From: Puffinus mauretanicus
Lineage: Eukaryota > Chordata > Aves > Procellariiformes > Procellariidae
Assembly: GCA_023333565.1 (NCBI GenBank)
Contig: JAJKFH010004053.1
Coordinates: 682,001-746,000 of the forward strand
Direction: 5' to 3'
Length of the DNA stretch: 64,000 bases
The notes under the pieces were generated by a model. It did no database searches. It was not told the origin of the DNA and saw only the letters and a program-made list of their open reading frames with translations. The translations under genes and the position numbers were made by a program. Shown piece after piece: positions 24,701 through 43,200 of this stretch (its first letter is position 1; each line of letters opens with the position of its first letter).

Positions 24701-27700
24701 AAGAGCCATTCCTGTACAATTTTATAACAGTTTTGATCCATTAATTTCAGCTAAGTTCCAGATGACTGACCCCAGCATGAGGAAAAAAACTAGCATAGTC
24801 TGACCAGGTCTTTCAGCCTTATTCAAAAAGCATTCTTTGTTTGGTCAACATATAATATTCAATTTTCTATGCACCTCTCTCGTAGATTTTGCAACCAAAA
24901 CTACAGAGCACAAATAGGTGGGGTAGAGATCACTGACACCATACTTAACCATTGCTTTTCAGGAAGCTGTAAGAGATGTGAAGCACACTAGTAAGAACTG
25001 AGGTGACAGTACAGTTGATTGTGATTGGAAGCTCCTGAACAACATTGTTTCTGGCTGGCCTTTCCTTGGGAGGGAGATTGTGGAAAAGAGAGAGTGAATG
25101 TTCCCCCACCTAAGACTCATCGGACATAGTCAGGTCATGTCTGAACTGTCCTTGGGGCACACTGGGAGCTAGAAGACAGCTCTGAGCAGTACCAGGACTG
25201 TTAAAAATTCTGCCTGAGGCCATCCACAGCCACACCTGTCAGTTTTCAGACATTTACAGACTCGTTTCTTTGCTTGCTAACACTTTTAGTGTGCATGTGT
25301 CGGTAGCAAACTACATCCTGTTACGTATGTGAATTTATGACAATGTGCAAGTTAAAACAGGAAAATAAGGAGAAGCCAGTAATTAGACCTTTCAGTTTAA
25401 CTTCAGCTCCTATGCACTACTAAAGCAAATACACACTGCTTGTGTACACTGAAATCTACTTAAAGATGAACACTATCCAGAACGGATTTGCTAAGTTGTG
25501 TCAGACCAAATTATTTTTCCTCCTACCCCAGTATAGCAGATTTTGTGAACAGCAGTAGATGCTGACTTTAGTAAAATTTGCCACTGCTTCTTTCTATCAG
25601 ACTAGAGAATCATAATATAAATTAAACTTCCAACAGCACACGTGCAAAGCCAGAAAACACTCTCAGTGATGCGAGTGATATCCTATCGGACAGAAGAATA
25701 AATCAGAGGGTTCCATGCGATCCTTTCTGGAACTCACCATGTTTAGAAATATCTTGGATTACAGAGTAGATAACGTACTTCTTAAATGTACAGGTAATGT
25801 GAGGCCAAGAGGGATTGCTGGAATGCTTTGGGGAACAGGGTTAGAAGGCAAACGTCTGCATAAATGAAAGAAAGGACGTGGAGGAATGATAACTGAGGAA
25901 GGTACGACAGACATCTGCAGAGTCTCAGGGTTACTCTGCAGTTGCCCATGCTCTGACAACTTATGTATAAACAAAGGGCTTCATTTTTTGATTTGTGTGA
26001 ATCTCTGTGAGTTAAAGGTAAAGAGAGGTGCAATGTCATTTTCTGCGTTTTAGAATGAATCAATTTATTAATGGAAGTGAAAATGGCCTAGGAGCTCGCA
26101 GCAAGATGCAAAATGTACTGAGTTCCCATATTTAGGGGCTATAACATGGTGTTTATAATTATAAATAGCAATAATCTCCAGATAAGTAACTCACTTGAAT
26201 GACTGATGACATGACTGCAGAGGGTATCAGTTTTTTGGACTGAGAATTAAATGTTAAAGAGTTTCAGATCTTAACACAGTGTTCACAGTAAAGGTAATCC
26301 TAGCAGCAGCAATAATGTTCTTTACCATCCCTAACCATGCTAACCTTCTGAAGAAGCAACAGATTGAAAGCAACAGAAGACAGAAGCAACAGAGTGAAAC
26401 TTTGGAGTGAAAACATACATGGAATTGAGTTCAGCACTCAAAGATTGTAAGAACATGCCAAAACTATTAATTCTTCCCTCGCAGCAGTGGGAGCAGAAAG
26501 GTTTGTTCCGCTGGCTCTGGGCCAGGTCAGTTCACCATCAGCCAAGGGGAGAGAAAAGCGAGAGCCACCTCCCGCCAGCAGTCCCCCGAGCAGCCCCAGC
26601 ACACGGACGAATTGTAACAGCTGCCACTGGAAAACAAAGTGGTTGCATTTATCCAGAACAATGAGGGAATACAAAATCCCTAACAAAGACCCTGAGAAAT
26701 GTATAGCATCCGAAAGTTGCCATCCAGAAGCACGGGTTATGATGACATCTTCCTTAATTAAAGAAAGGACCTTCCATTTAGCACCAAATTACAAGGCAGA
26801 AGTGTTCCCAAAGAGTCTTGTGCAGTTCGAAAGGGAGAGAAAGTTTTTATGCATTGCACATTTGTTACCTGATGTTACCTGTGCCCCCAGAGTTTGTGTA
26901 TAATGCTACAAAAGACACCGGTCCTCCTTACATGTCAGAGTTTCATAAAAATCGGTATCTAACAAATACATATTACAGTAAGCGTGTTACTGATATATTG
27001 CAGTACAAATAGGCTAATTAATGATGGACGGACACAAGAAAGCTGAGATCACACGAAAAACTAGAATAATAAAACAATAATATTGTTATCAATGTCGAAT
27101 GAAGCAATTGCCTAAAAAATACATTTTATCAGCCTGAATTACAGAATTACCACTAATAGAAATGGTTTCAGTTTGGTTTGGGTAATTCGCCTTCTGACTA
27201 GCCTACGGTCCCAAGGGAAGTTACAGCCAAGACAGTTTCTGACCTCACTGGTGGGCGACATCCACATCTGCAGAATGTGAGCATCTGGCTTGCTCCTTCA
27301 CCCTTCCCGGAGAAAGTCGTCCAATGCAAACAGCTGAGTTCTCCACTCATCGTAGAGACATGGGGATTTACACACGCCACGCTAAAATCCTGTATTTTTC
27401 TGCACATTATAGTGGTTCTGCTTATTGCCTGCCCATTGCTTCCTCCTTCACAGAGGACCTCAGAATCTTTTCAGACCCTCAAGAAGTATGATACAATAGT
27501 TAAAATCAGTCAGCGTTATGGGTATCTCTGCTTTATAACTCAGGAAACTATACTGGCTAATCAAACAACAGTTTGCTGATCACTTTCAGAAAATTAGTAA
27601 AGGTGCTTTTGATACATATGCATGTGTTGCTGTGTATCCACAATCTCAGGAAAAGAAAAAATGAAGGGTCTTGGTCAAAAGACAAGTTTCTAATTTAGAG

Positions 27701-30700
27701 TGAGAGTTGAACTTTTTAAACAAGTATGTATGTCTCCAGCCTAAAACAAAAACTATTTGATGGTCTTTTATTAAGAAGTTTGAGAAAAGAAAATAATGGT
27801 CTGTTTCTGATCCCCACATGCCCTTCAGCCTTTAGTTCTTTTGCACTGAAATACAGAAAAAGCCCCGTATTATTTTATACTTTTATAATTATTTTTATAC
27901 ATTTTTCTAAACAAATCTATTCTGAGACAAGATTAGTGGGAAAGGTCATCTCTGTTGTTCCTATTGCGTATAAATCTAAGTCTCTGGTATGAAAAGATGT
28001 ATTTATAATCCAAGGAAAAGAACAGGGATTGTCTGATGCACTACCGAAAGTTAACAGGTCCCAAGTTTAGATTGGGGATAATGTCATTCTTTGATGAACA
28101 GCCACTGTTTCTTCAAACCCAGCTGTCTTTGGCATATCAAATCTGTCAGAGGTGCTTACAGCAAGCAGTGTATAGGTTATTATAACACATAACGTATATT
28201 CTCATTGAGACATGCCAAATCACCTACCTTTCATAATTTTCATATTTGATGACAAATTTAGATTATTATGCACCATATATTGTTTTCAGAATAAACTTCT
28301 ATTTCCAGGACTGATGTAAGGTTAAAGTTATAAAATGATGCCATGCATCTAAGAAACCATGATGTTTAATTAAAAACATTAATTCAGAAGTTCAGAAAAG
28401 ATTTATAATCAGTATTTTCAAAGGCGGGAGGTTAAACTTAGACTCTTAATTTATATTTAAGCATGTAAAGAAAAGTATTATGATTTTCAATGACTGCTGG
28501 CAGTGAATACTTCTGGATTTCAGAAGAGTTTCTCAGCACACTTGAAAATCAACCAGAATCTACTTAAATGTCCCCCTAAACCCACAGAAACCCAATTTTG
28601 AGTAGCTAGATATGAAAGTCGCCTTATGTTGCAAAATTAAAAAACAATTCCTTCACATTTAAATCAACAGATTTCATTACCTATGCAGAAATTCATAAAA
28701 ACAGAATTTAAACATCATAAAATGGATATCATAAAATATATACCCATGAGTTGGAATCTAATATATATATTTATATCTAAAGTTCCTAGCCTTTTACATA
28801 TTAGCAACACTTGGGCCACTATGAAGGACCCTTATCTTCCAGAAGGAAAGCTATTGGAGAAAAAGCGTGGCAAAAATAGACTGGTCTGACCCTATTCCCA
28901 TGGACCAGAGGATTAAAGAACGACAGAGTCTCTCCTTCCTCCGCACATTCACACGTTCATTTGCATTGCTCAGGACTCTACTGGGTAGTAGTTAGCCTAC
29001 CCCAAACGCTGTGCTTATGCAGAGAAGAGTTTTAAGTATTGAAAGGAGATTTGGGCTAAGAAAATAGGAAGTAAACTGGTAGCAGCTTGCTGTAGAAAGC
29101 ATAAGAAAATAGTTTTCCAGTGAGAAGAGGTTACACATGGATAGATTTAATAGGATACACATTCCACAAAACCTGCTCTGGAAACAGCATGTGAATAACC
29201 AAAAGCAGAAATACTTCAGGTGGACTGAAGAAGGAGGAAAAATAAAAAAAGAGAGAATGCAAAAATCAGACCAAGAAAGAACCAAAACACCACCAAAATT
29301 ATAAACTATACCAGAGCACATAAGCATCCATTAAGTATAGGAAAGAAAGCAATGAAGAAGAAAAAACTAGAAAATTAATATGAAGTTTTCCTTAACTCAC
29401 TCTCTTCTTTCTTGCATTCCTTTGTTCCGAGTTGAGGTTGAAGCTGTAACCACTTTGGGATAACAAACCTCCTCTGTCCCTTTTTGCTAAGTATCTCATT
29501 CATAAAGGCTTAATTGGTGTTAAGTATTAATCGAAATAGTGTGATCTCCACCCAAGATAAATTAATCTGGCATTACTCTGAAGCATTTTCTTTCCCCTAG
29601 TCCGCTGGACTCCCTGCATGTGAGCTATGGCTCAAGGAGCTGCTGCCTCCACACCGTCTGCAGCGCAGCTCCCACCGACCTGAAACGTGTACAACTCACG
29701 CAGGCTGTGCTGGTGGCTTTCACTCGGCTTCCACATCTTGCTTTACCTTGACATTTTTTAGACAAGCTACAAATTTAGACAAATAAAGCTTCCTTTCTTT
29801 TTCAGCTTGATTACAGCTAAACTTCTCCACTTCTGTCCTTAACACTTCCATTTTACGGTAATAAGGCCTGGGCTGGGAAATTGCCTGTGAGGCTGGCAGT
29901 CCTCAGACGGCAGGGGTGGTCACCGAGATAGCGGATACATCCCAGCTGCCCTGCCAAGTTCACTTCTCAGAGGGCCGCAATATTTGGATCCCAGCGTTTG
30001 ACAACATGCAGCCAGCAGAGTGATGGTGAGACACTCGGAGCACAAGCCAGAGCACGCTTATTTTCCAGCAGGTGAACACATGAAAAACAAAGTTCCACTT
30101 GGTGATGGCATCTTCAATCAGCTAAGTAATAGGGCATCCTAATTTGTATGAGTTTTATACACTGATAATGGAAGAAAATATGATCTCTGACTAAATACCT
30201 TGCCATAGAGGATCTTAGAATTTTTTTTTTTACATTATTTGTGAAATACTCAATATATAAATACTGCAAGCATTGTTGTAGAATATTGGTGCTGCGTTAA
30301 AGGCTGTGTTTTGAACACACTGGTTTTTTTATTGTACAATAAAGCACAGCCCAGGGCACAGCTGTATGTTGGTACCTAAAATGCTACCCATGTAGTCTGC
30401 CTCTCCTGTTTGTGAACGCCACGCGGATCCAGAGTGCTGGCAGCTGCCGGAAAAATCGCCTGATGTCGCTCTGGACACCCAACTCATAGCAAGGACCATA
30501 TCCCTACTCCTTGAAGTCAGCAAGAACCTGATTTTCCAAGCAACTGCTAAGCAATTGTCTTTATTTCTTCTGAATTATCACCAACAGTCGGTATTTTCCA
30601 CTTGTGGGTGAATAAAAACTATTTACAGGGAGCGGCGTGAGCTCTCCAAACAGCACAGCTCAGACGTAATTAACTCAGCAACTAAATAACAACCATTTTT

Positions 30701-30785
30701 CAAATTCTCTCACTATGATTATTAAGACGTTTCTTCTTGACAGACCAACAGTTTTCAAAAAATGCAGTTACTGGTGCCTGATGCC
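21734..30785. other. intergenic, no gene recognised
   Basis: About 9 kb of mostly AT-rich DNA. An A/C-rich low-complexity stretch lies at about 23,567-23,630. A weak, decayed CR1-like 3' motif (GGACTAGATGAC…) lies near 22,955-23,005. I could not find METTL21C-, CCDC168- or TPP2-like exons on either strand. Confidence 0.55.
23567..23630. repeat. A/C-rich low-complexity tract
   Basis: Interrupted runs of A4-A10 separated by C2-C5. Simple sequence only. Confidence 0.75.
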
Positions 30786-30789
30786 CACA

Positions 30790-31224
30790 CGATGCGCACT
30801 TAACCACCTAACCCGCTAATTCGGGCACCTCCGACACCCCCCGGTTACCGAGCGCCCGCCGGACGTGCCCCAAGCGCCCCGGTTCCTCTCCAGGCCTGGT
30901 CCAGGGACGCCTTCCGCCGCCTCCCCGCACGCCTCAACCCAATGCCCCTTCAAAACTCCCTCCCGCGCAGCCCCCGCCTGCAGCCAACAGCCGCCCCGGC
31001 CGGGCGGACCCGCACCCCGCTCCGCCATTATCTCTCCCCTCAGCCCCTGCGCGGGCCCGCTGCCTAGCCCCGCCCCTCGCCCTTCGAGGCGGGGCTTTGC
31101 ACACCTGTGGGCCAATCAAGCACCGCGGTAGCCACCCACCCGGGAAGGCCTCTCAAGCGGCGGGGCGGCGATGGCGCGGAGGGCTGTCATTCGCGTGACG
31201 TCACGGGTGGGGGCCGGGAGCGAC
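30790..31224 (+). promoter_or_regulatory. TEX30: TEX30 CpG-island promoter
   Basis: GC content rises sharply with dense CpG from about 30,790, and the island continues to about 31,560. Elements seen are GC boxes (CCCCGCCCC near 31,068 and GGCGGGGC near 31,088), a CCAAT box at 31,112-31,116, and a full palindromic cAMP-response element TGACGTCA at 31,196-31,203. There is no TATA box. The island directly precedes the TEX30 start codon at 31,225, which is what a housekeeping-type promoter looks like. The transcription start is not determined. Confidence 0.85.
31196..31203 (+). promoter_or_regulatory. palindromic CRE (TGACGTCA)
   Basis: An exact match to the full CREB/ATF site, ending 21 bp before the TEX30 ATG. 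Methylation-sensitive CpG-containing CREs close to the start site are a known promoter class. If transcription begins upstream of it, the site lies inside the 5' UTR. Confidence 0.7.
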
Positions 31225-37739
<6,515 letters not shown>

Positions 37740-37828
37740 TTTGCAGTGTTTAAGCAAATTAGAGTTTGTTATTTCTGAGAGACATATTTTTTAAAACAGT
37801 TTTTTTCAGAGGTGTAAGTGTAAATGCA

Positions 37829-37834
37829 AATAAA
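37829..37834 (+). terminator. TEX30: TEX30 poly(A) signal, proximal
   Basis: Canonical AATAAA 90 nt after the stop codon. A second AATAAA follows at 37,871. Confidence 0.75.
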
Positions 37835-37870
37835 ACATTTTTGTGTGAATGAAAAAAAATTATGCAAAAC

Positions 37871-37876
37871 AATAAA
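37871..37876 (+). terminator. TEX30: TEX30 poly(A) signal, distal
   Basis: Canonical AATAAA 132 nt after the stop, followed by T- and G-rich sequence suited to a cleavage site. Confidence 0.75.
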
Positions 37877-37899
37877 GAACTTTTTGAAGGAAGGACAGA

Positions 37900-39985
37900 A
37901 AATTTACCAAATATTTAATACTGTGGCAGCATTGTTTTCTGTGTTTCTATGCAAATAACTGTATATAACACTTAGTGCTCTGCATTAACAAGTAAATGCT
38001 TTTGACTGACATTTGAAGTAATATACTGGAAAGAATCTGTTTTGACAGCAAATCTTTAGATGCATTTCGTTTCTGAGTATGTTACTGATGCTGTACTTGT
38101 TTGAAATTAAAACCTACTGATTTGTAGAATTCTGTGAGCGCAGCCCCTGAGGCTGGCCAGCATGTGTTGTACTACTCTGCCTTGCTGCCGTATCCTGGCA
38201 CTCCAGCGTGCTTCAAAACCTGTCACGCGGGTAGAGGAATCCCTCGTCATGTACAGCGTCACTACCTTAAGGAGCCAGATGCTCGGCCTGCATGGGGAGG
38301 AGGAGGAGGAGGTAATGCAGGCACGGTTGTGCATGAGGAGCAAAGAACATGGGTCAGTTTTGAAAAGTCGCCCTCCAGCAGCTTCCCTTGCGTAAAGGAC
38401 TGGTCGCAGAGGCCCTTTGGAGAGATGGGCATGGAAGATTATTAAGTAAGAACTGATAAAAGACAAATTATGTTTATACTGTTTATGTGGAGGAACTCCT
38501 GAAGGAGGAAGCAGTTACGGCATGTTGCACGAGGCTTCTGTCAGGAGGGCTCAGAAGAGGCAGGTGGGGGTCTGGACCTCATCACCCATTAGCAGAAGGA
38601 ACTCGGGTCTTCAACTGAGCTCTGACGTTGCAGGGTGGATGAAATACTTCGTGTGTGCTTGCAGCTGCAGGCTTCCCCATTATGGGCTATCAGAAGCTTG
38701 TTGGCATAACCAAAGGTTATAGCAATGTATTAATTGCTTTCAGCCAAGTCATCAGGAAGTATCAGCTGAATGATGACCCCTGAGATGAAATGTCTGGTTG
38801 GTCCTGAGAAAAGCATCTTGGTTTTGTCTCCTGAGAGGGTGGTCTCATCTCTACTGCCAGGAGTTGCCCAAAACCTGCTCCGGTCGTTCCACGTCTTATG
38901 GCTTGCAGCTTGCTGCGGCACTGCGACCAGTTGAAGGTGAACAGGCAGCTTTAGCCCGGAGGGTGTTCTTGGGAGGAGCTGTTGTGTGCGACAGTGCAGG
39001 GCTGCTGAAATGTATGCTGAGTCAGTCCTGGTGTGCGGAGAGGATTTCTATGATGTTTTGGTCAGGTGCCTAGATCGGATAGCTTTATTTTGGCGCTGTA
39101 TTGTATAAAGGATCTATTTAAGACTCTAGGTTAGTATGGTTAAATTACAACATATATTGTTTACCACATGATCAAACAAACTATTCCTTAGGCTTGCTTT
39201 TACTATAGTAAAAATAATAGGCAGGTGGAAGTTAAAAATCAGATAGAATATTCTTCCATTGTTTCTCACAAGACGCCTCAAGAATGCTGATCTCCCAGCA
39301 GTAATGTTGTTCAGTAAGCGCAGCACACATCTAAATGTTTGCAAAGAACATGTGGCTTTTAAATTGACTGGCTGTGTTACAGAGAAAATAAATTCTCACT
39401 TTGAACTGGAAACATATGTGCTAACTTTAGAATTTGATGAATTTAGACTTGACTTTAAATCCACGTATGGATCATTTTCAGATGATGTTGATATGTTCAG
39501 AAAGTAACAGTTGAATTACTTAGTATCAGGAAGTATTTTAAAAATAGACTAGACTGTTGAAACAATGATCATTTTAGTTTCAGCAGTCACTGCTCAATGC
39601 TACTTAATTTTTTTCATATTGCCAAAGAGACTGAGTTTCACAGACAAAGCATCTGTGAAAAATCATATGGAACTTTAGGAATATTAGATAAAAGTTTTAA
39701 GTGTCCAATAGCACTGTGTTTTTCCTTCAGGTTAAAAAGATACATTATAAACCCCACATCATTGTCTTTGAGAATACTGATTCTCTCAGAAGGAACAAAG
39801 TTATGGTCTGGAAAAGACGACTTTGGATAGCTACATGAGGTGGGGGAGTAGATTTACAATTCTTATCTGCCCTTTTTTGCAAAACACAGTTGTGAATAGA
39901 CTCAGTAGAACGAGCATGAGTAAAAAGTATCTGCATTTCCAAGATATCTATCTCAGGACAGTAACACATGACTGATACAAACATG
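37900..39985. other. TEX30-POGLUT2 convergent intergenic region
   Basis: About 2 kb between the 3' ends of the two genes. A short GGA-repeat patch lies near 38,296-38,314 and the rest is AT-rich. No conserved-looking exon. Frames at 38,107-38,466 and 39,259-39,507 look like chance. Confidence 0.5.
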
Positions 39986-39988
39986 GTT

Positions 39989-39994
39989 TTTATT
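39989..39994 (-). terminator. POGLUT2: POGLUT2 poly(A) signal candidate
   Basis: AATAAA on the minus strand, about 230 nt after the POGLUT2 stop. Another AATAAA at 40,215-40,210 lies only 9 nt after the stop and is less likely to be the main one. Confidence 0.55.
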
Positions 39995-40223
39995 TAAAAA
40001 AAAAAATTATAAAAATGTTTTTGAACAAGGCTCTGCAACTACTGCATGATAAAAAGGAAATAGGGGGTGCTTGCTTTTCTTCCATATGTAGATCATGATA
40101 CAGTAAACTTCATAATATCCATTGACATTATCCATTGGCATTTTAATCCAAATTTTTCTTCTTTCCTTAAGGCAGCATTCTGAATGTAGGTAAATATTAA
40201 AAAAATTATTTTATTTCTTTCTG

Positions 40224-40241
40224 TTAGAGTTCATCTTTGGC
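40224..40241 (-). CDS. POGLUT2: POGLUT2 coding exon 10, encodes only AKDEL
   Basis: Acceptor TTGACTACAG, then GCC AAA GAT GAA CTC TAA. This is the ER-retrieval signal expected at the end of the family protein, and the phase fits exactly with exon 9. Confidence 0.92.
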   Translation of the reverse strand, partial: AKDEL

Positions 40242-43200
40242 CTGTAGTCAAGAAAGAAGAAACATTTTTCAGTTAATTGGAAACTCATTTTTTAACTGTC
40301 TAGTCCTGCAAATACATTAAGAAATGTTTCTAAGTTCGATAGGCGTTAATGGTCTGGTAACTGGTACCATAGGCTATTAAGCCATAGCTGTTGCAATTCG
40401 TTTGAATATGAACTGAAGACATCCAGCGCTTTATGTTTAATGGTGTATGTACTGTACCTTTTTTCTGTGGCAAGTACATGGAAAAAGGTCATCATCAGGC
40501 TGCTGCACTTTCTCCATCCCATCTCTGATTTTTGGCTCACTCACTTGCAAGCTGGCATATTCCTAGTTTTAAAAAAGGAAGGTATTGTTAATTCATAAAC
40601 TTGTTAGATTGTACATCTGGTTGTAAATACTGCACCAACTCAGCGGAGTCATTCTGCAAAAGCTCTGGGGCTACACAATCTGTTACTCCATACTGCGTCG
40701 CAGACAGGGTAAGCGGATACTTCACTGCAGGCAGGAGCCCCTTCGGCTGCCTCACTGGAGTTTCGGTATCTCGGTGCTAATGCACAGATATTTTCAGCTG
40801 TGGTTCACAGGGCGTGCGTCTGATGTGGAATTCTTTGATCATTGTGGGCAACATATTCTTGCAGATTAGATCAAGATTTATGGGATCCGATTGCTTCTCT
40901 CAAACCGCCAGCGTAGTCTTAGGGGTTTCATAGGAGATAACTGCATGCAATGCTTGTAAACCAACTGAAGTTCTTAACTGCTGCTGCTTGCTTTGTGGCT
41001 TCGAGTACTGGACTGGCCAATTTCCAGCAGCTCCGTTGCCCTGAATTCTTTCTGTGGGATTTCTGTTTTTGTGGTAGTAGCCATTAAAAATATACTAACC
41101 TGGAAAAGTTTGAAATAGTAACAAAAAATGTGATCTCCCATAAGATTGTTTCTCGCAAATTCTTGTCCAGATTTTGCAATATTTTTTGCCTGTCAAAGAA
41201 AATAAAAGTTTTGTTTAAATTCTCCAAAAATAGTAGTTATTTCAGTATTGAGTCTGGAGTTAAGTATAGTGTTGACAGTTGAGGATAACTTATTTGTTTT
41301 TATTTAAGCATTCTTAATTTTAAAAGTAAGGCATTCTTATGAAAATACTCCTAGTTTTTCCAAAGTTCAATTTAATTTCAAATTAAGGGCATTATTACGT
41401 ATTTTTTAAAAAGTGTTTTTCTTATTTGTAAAGTTGATGACAATAATTTCAAGTCCTTCTAATAGATTTTTTTGTTTTAAAGAAGTGCACTTTTTGCTCT
41501 CTCTATTTTGTCTAGAAACATTGCCGAGTACTTCTAAATGTATATTTACCTCTTCATCATGCTCTTTTGCCCACTGTAGTTTTTCTAGTAGATCACTCAG
41601 GTCACTTTTAAATGGAATATAATGTTTCCATGGCTGCAGCTCGTTATAAAAATGCTCATAGTAGATGGAGTCTTGCTTTAGCACCACACTGTTTCCTGCT
41701 AGTAGATAAGGCAATCTGTATGCTGCCACTGTGCCATCAATATTAATTTGGTATTTATACTGGAAAGAAAATGACCATAAGTTATTAACAAACAGAAGAT
41801 CCAAGTAGCTTGCTTAGGTTATATTGTTGTGAGGGCACTGGTATTACTGACTTGCCAATATTGAGAAATGTAGGATTGGCTAGGCAAGCATCAATGTTTA
41901 AGTAGCTTTTATTATTTAGTTTGGAATTCATCACAGTGCAGGGTACACAGAGATGCCCTCTTCATCAACTAAGTTCTCCGGAAATTCTTAGACGCTCATC
42001 CTCGGATGTGAGGGTAGATGTGCCACTTCATCCACTGATTTTCTCACTATGTTAGTTATGTTAGTAGTCCTGATCGCTGAATCAGGAAAAAGAAATAAAA
42101 AGGAACTTGGAGTTACATAGATTACACAAGGTTCTACAGAACCTTTAGATGTAAATCAAACATTATTATCCTTAGCATAAGAGCTACATAGCGGTTAATC
42201 CCACTGGACGGATGCCTGTTCATGCTTGTTATTGGTGTTGTGCTGAAAAACTAAAGATCACTTTATTATCAATAATACATACAAAGTTATTTGATAACGG
42301 GAAACACTGAGAACATAGTTCTATGAAAAATGGTTAGTGGCTTACCTTAAAAAAATCAAAAAATGAAATGTGCTTAACTATGGGGCCATAGAGGCTTTCA
42401 TCATGTTTAAAAAAAAAAAAGTTTGTGAAAGCAGCGTCTATGATCTCTGGGTATTTTCTGCTCAGTTTTACAAGTTCAAGCCTCTCTTTGCGGCTGTCAC
42501 GTCCTCTCCAGAATGCTGTGGTATTCTTGTCTTCCCATGATGGGCCAGTATTTGCTTGAACTGACATCATATCCAGACTGACTCTGGAGGAGAAAGAAGT
42601 GATTTAATAGTGAAGCCTACTGGAAATTTTTTTAAGTGCAATTACTTGAAAGAGTTTACAGTACCAATAGGGAAATACCAAGGATGAAGGTAAGTCATGA
42701 GCACACCTGTATGTGTATTGTATCAGTATTTTTGCACCAATAAAAATAGATACGGAATGTCAAGTTCACAGGCCTGTGGCAAGACAGCGTCAGTTCAATG
42801 ACAACGTGGCGTGTGGAAAGAGTACCTGTCAGTTGTCATGGAAAAAAGCGGCTAAACGTGGATATGGTTGCCAGACAGATGAAGGTGATACAGGGTAATG
42901 CAACAGCTGATAATGGTGATGAGGCAGTCATGATAGTCCAAAGCAAGGTTTTTATGCAACTAGCTTAACACAACACATTTCACTTCCTCTGCTAAATTAA
43001 AACACATAAACTGGGGGGGCAGGAGGGAGCAAATTTAGGAAAAGGCGTGATAATAAAGACAAGAAACCTGAACTGAATGCAGTGAAATGTTTATAAACAA
43101 GTTCAAAGTAGTAACGCCTGCAGTGTTTACCATCAGATCGGATGAGATACACTGAATGTGTTGCTCTAGCTAATTTAAATGGGGAAAATAAAGCAGCACA

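Noticed and set aside
1..30785. Search for CCDC168, METTL21C or TPP2 exons expected near TEX30 in mammals
   Set aside because: No methyltransferase glycine motif, peptidase motif or giant open frame seen on either strand. They must lie outside the window or be absent.
40210..40215. Minus-strand AATAAA only 9 nt after the POGLUT2 stop
   Set aside because: Would leave an unusually short 3' UTR; the signal at 39,994-39,989 is more plausible.
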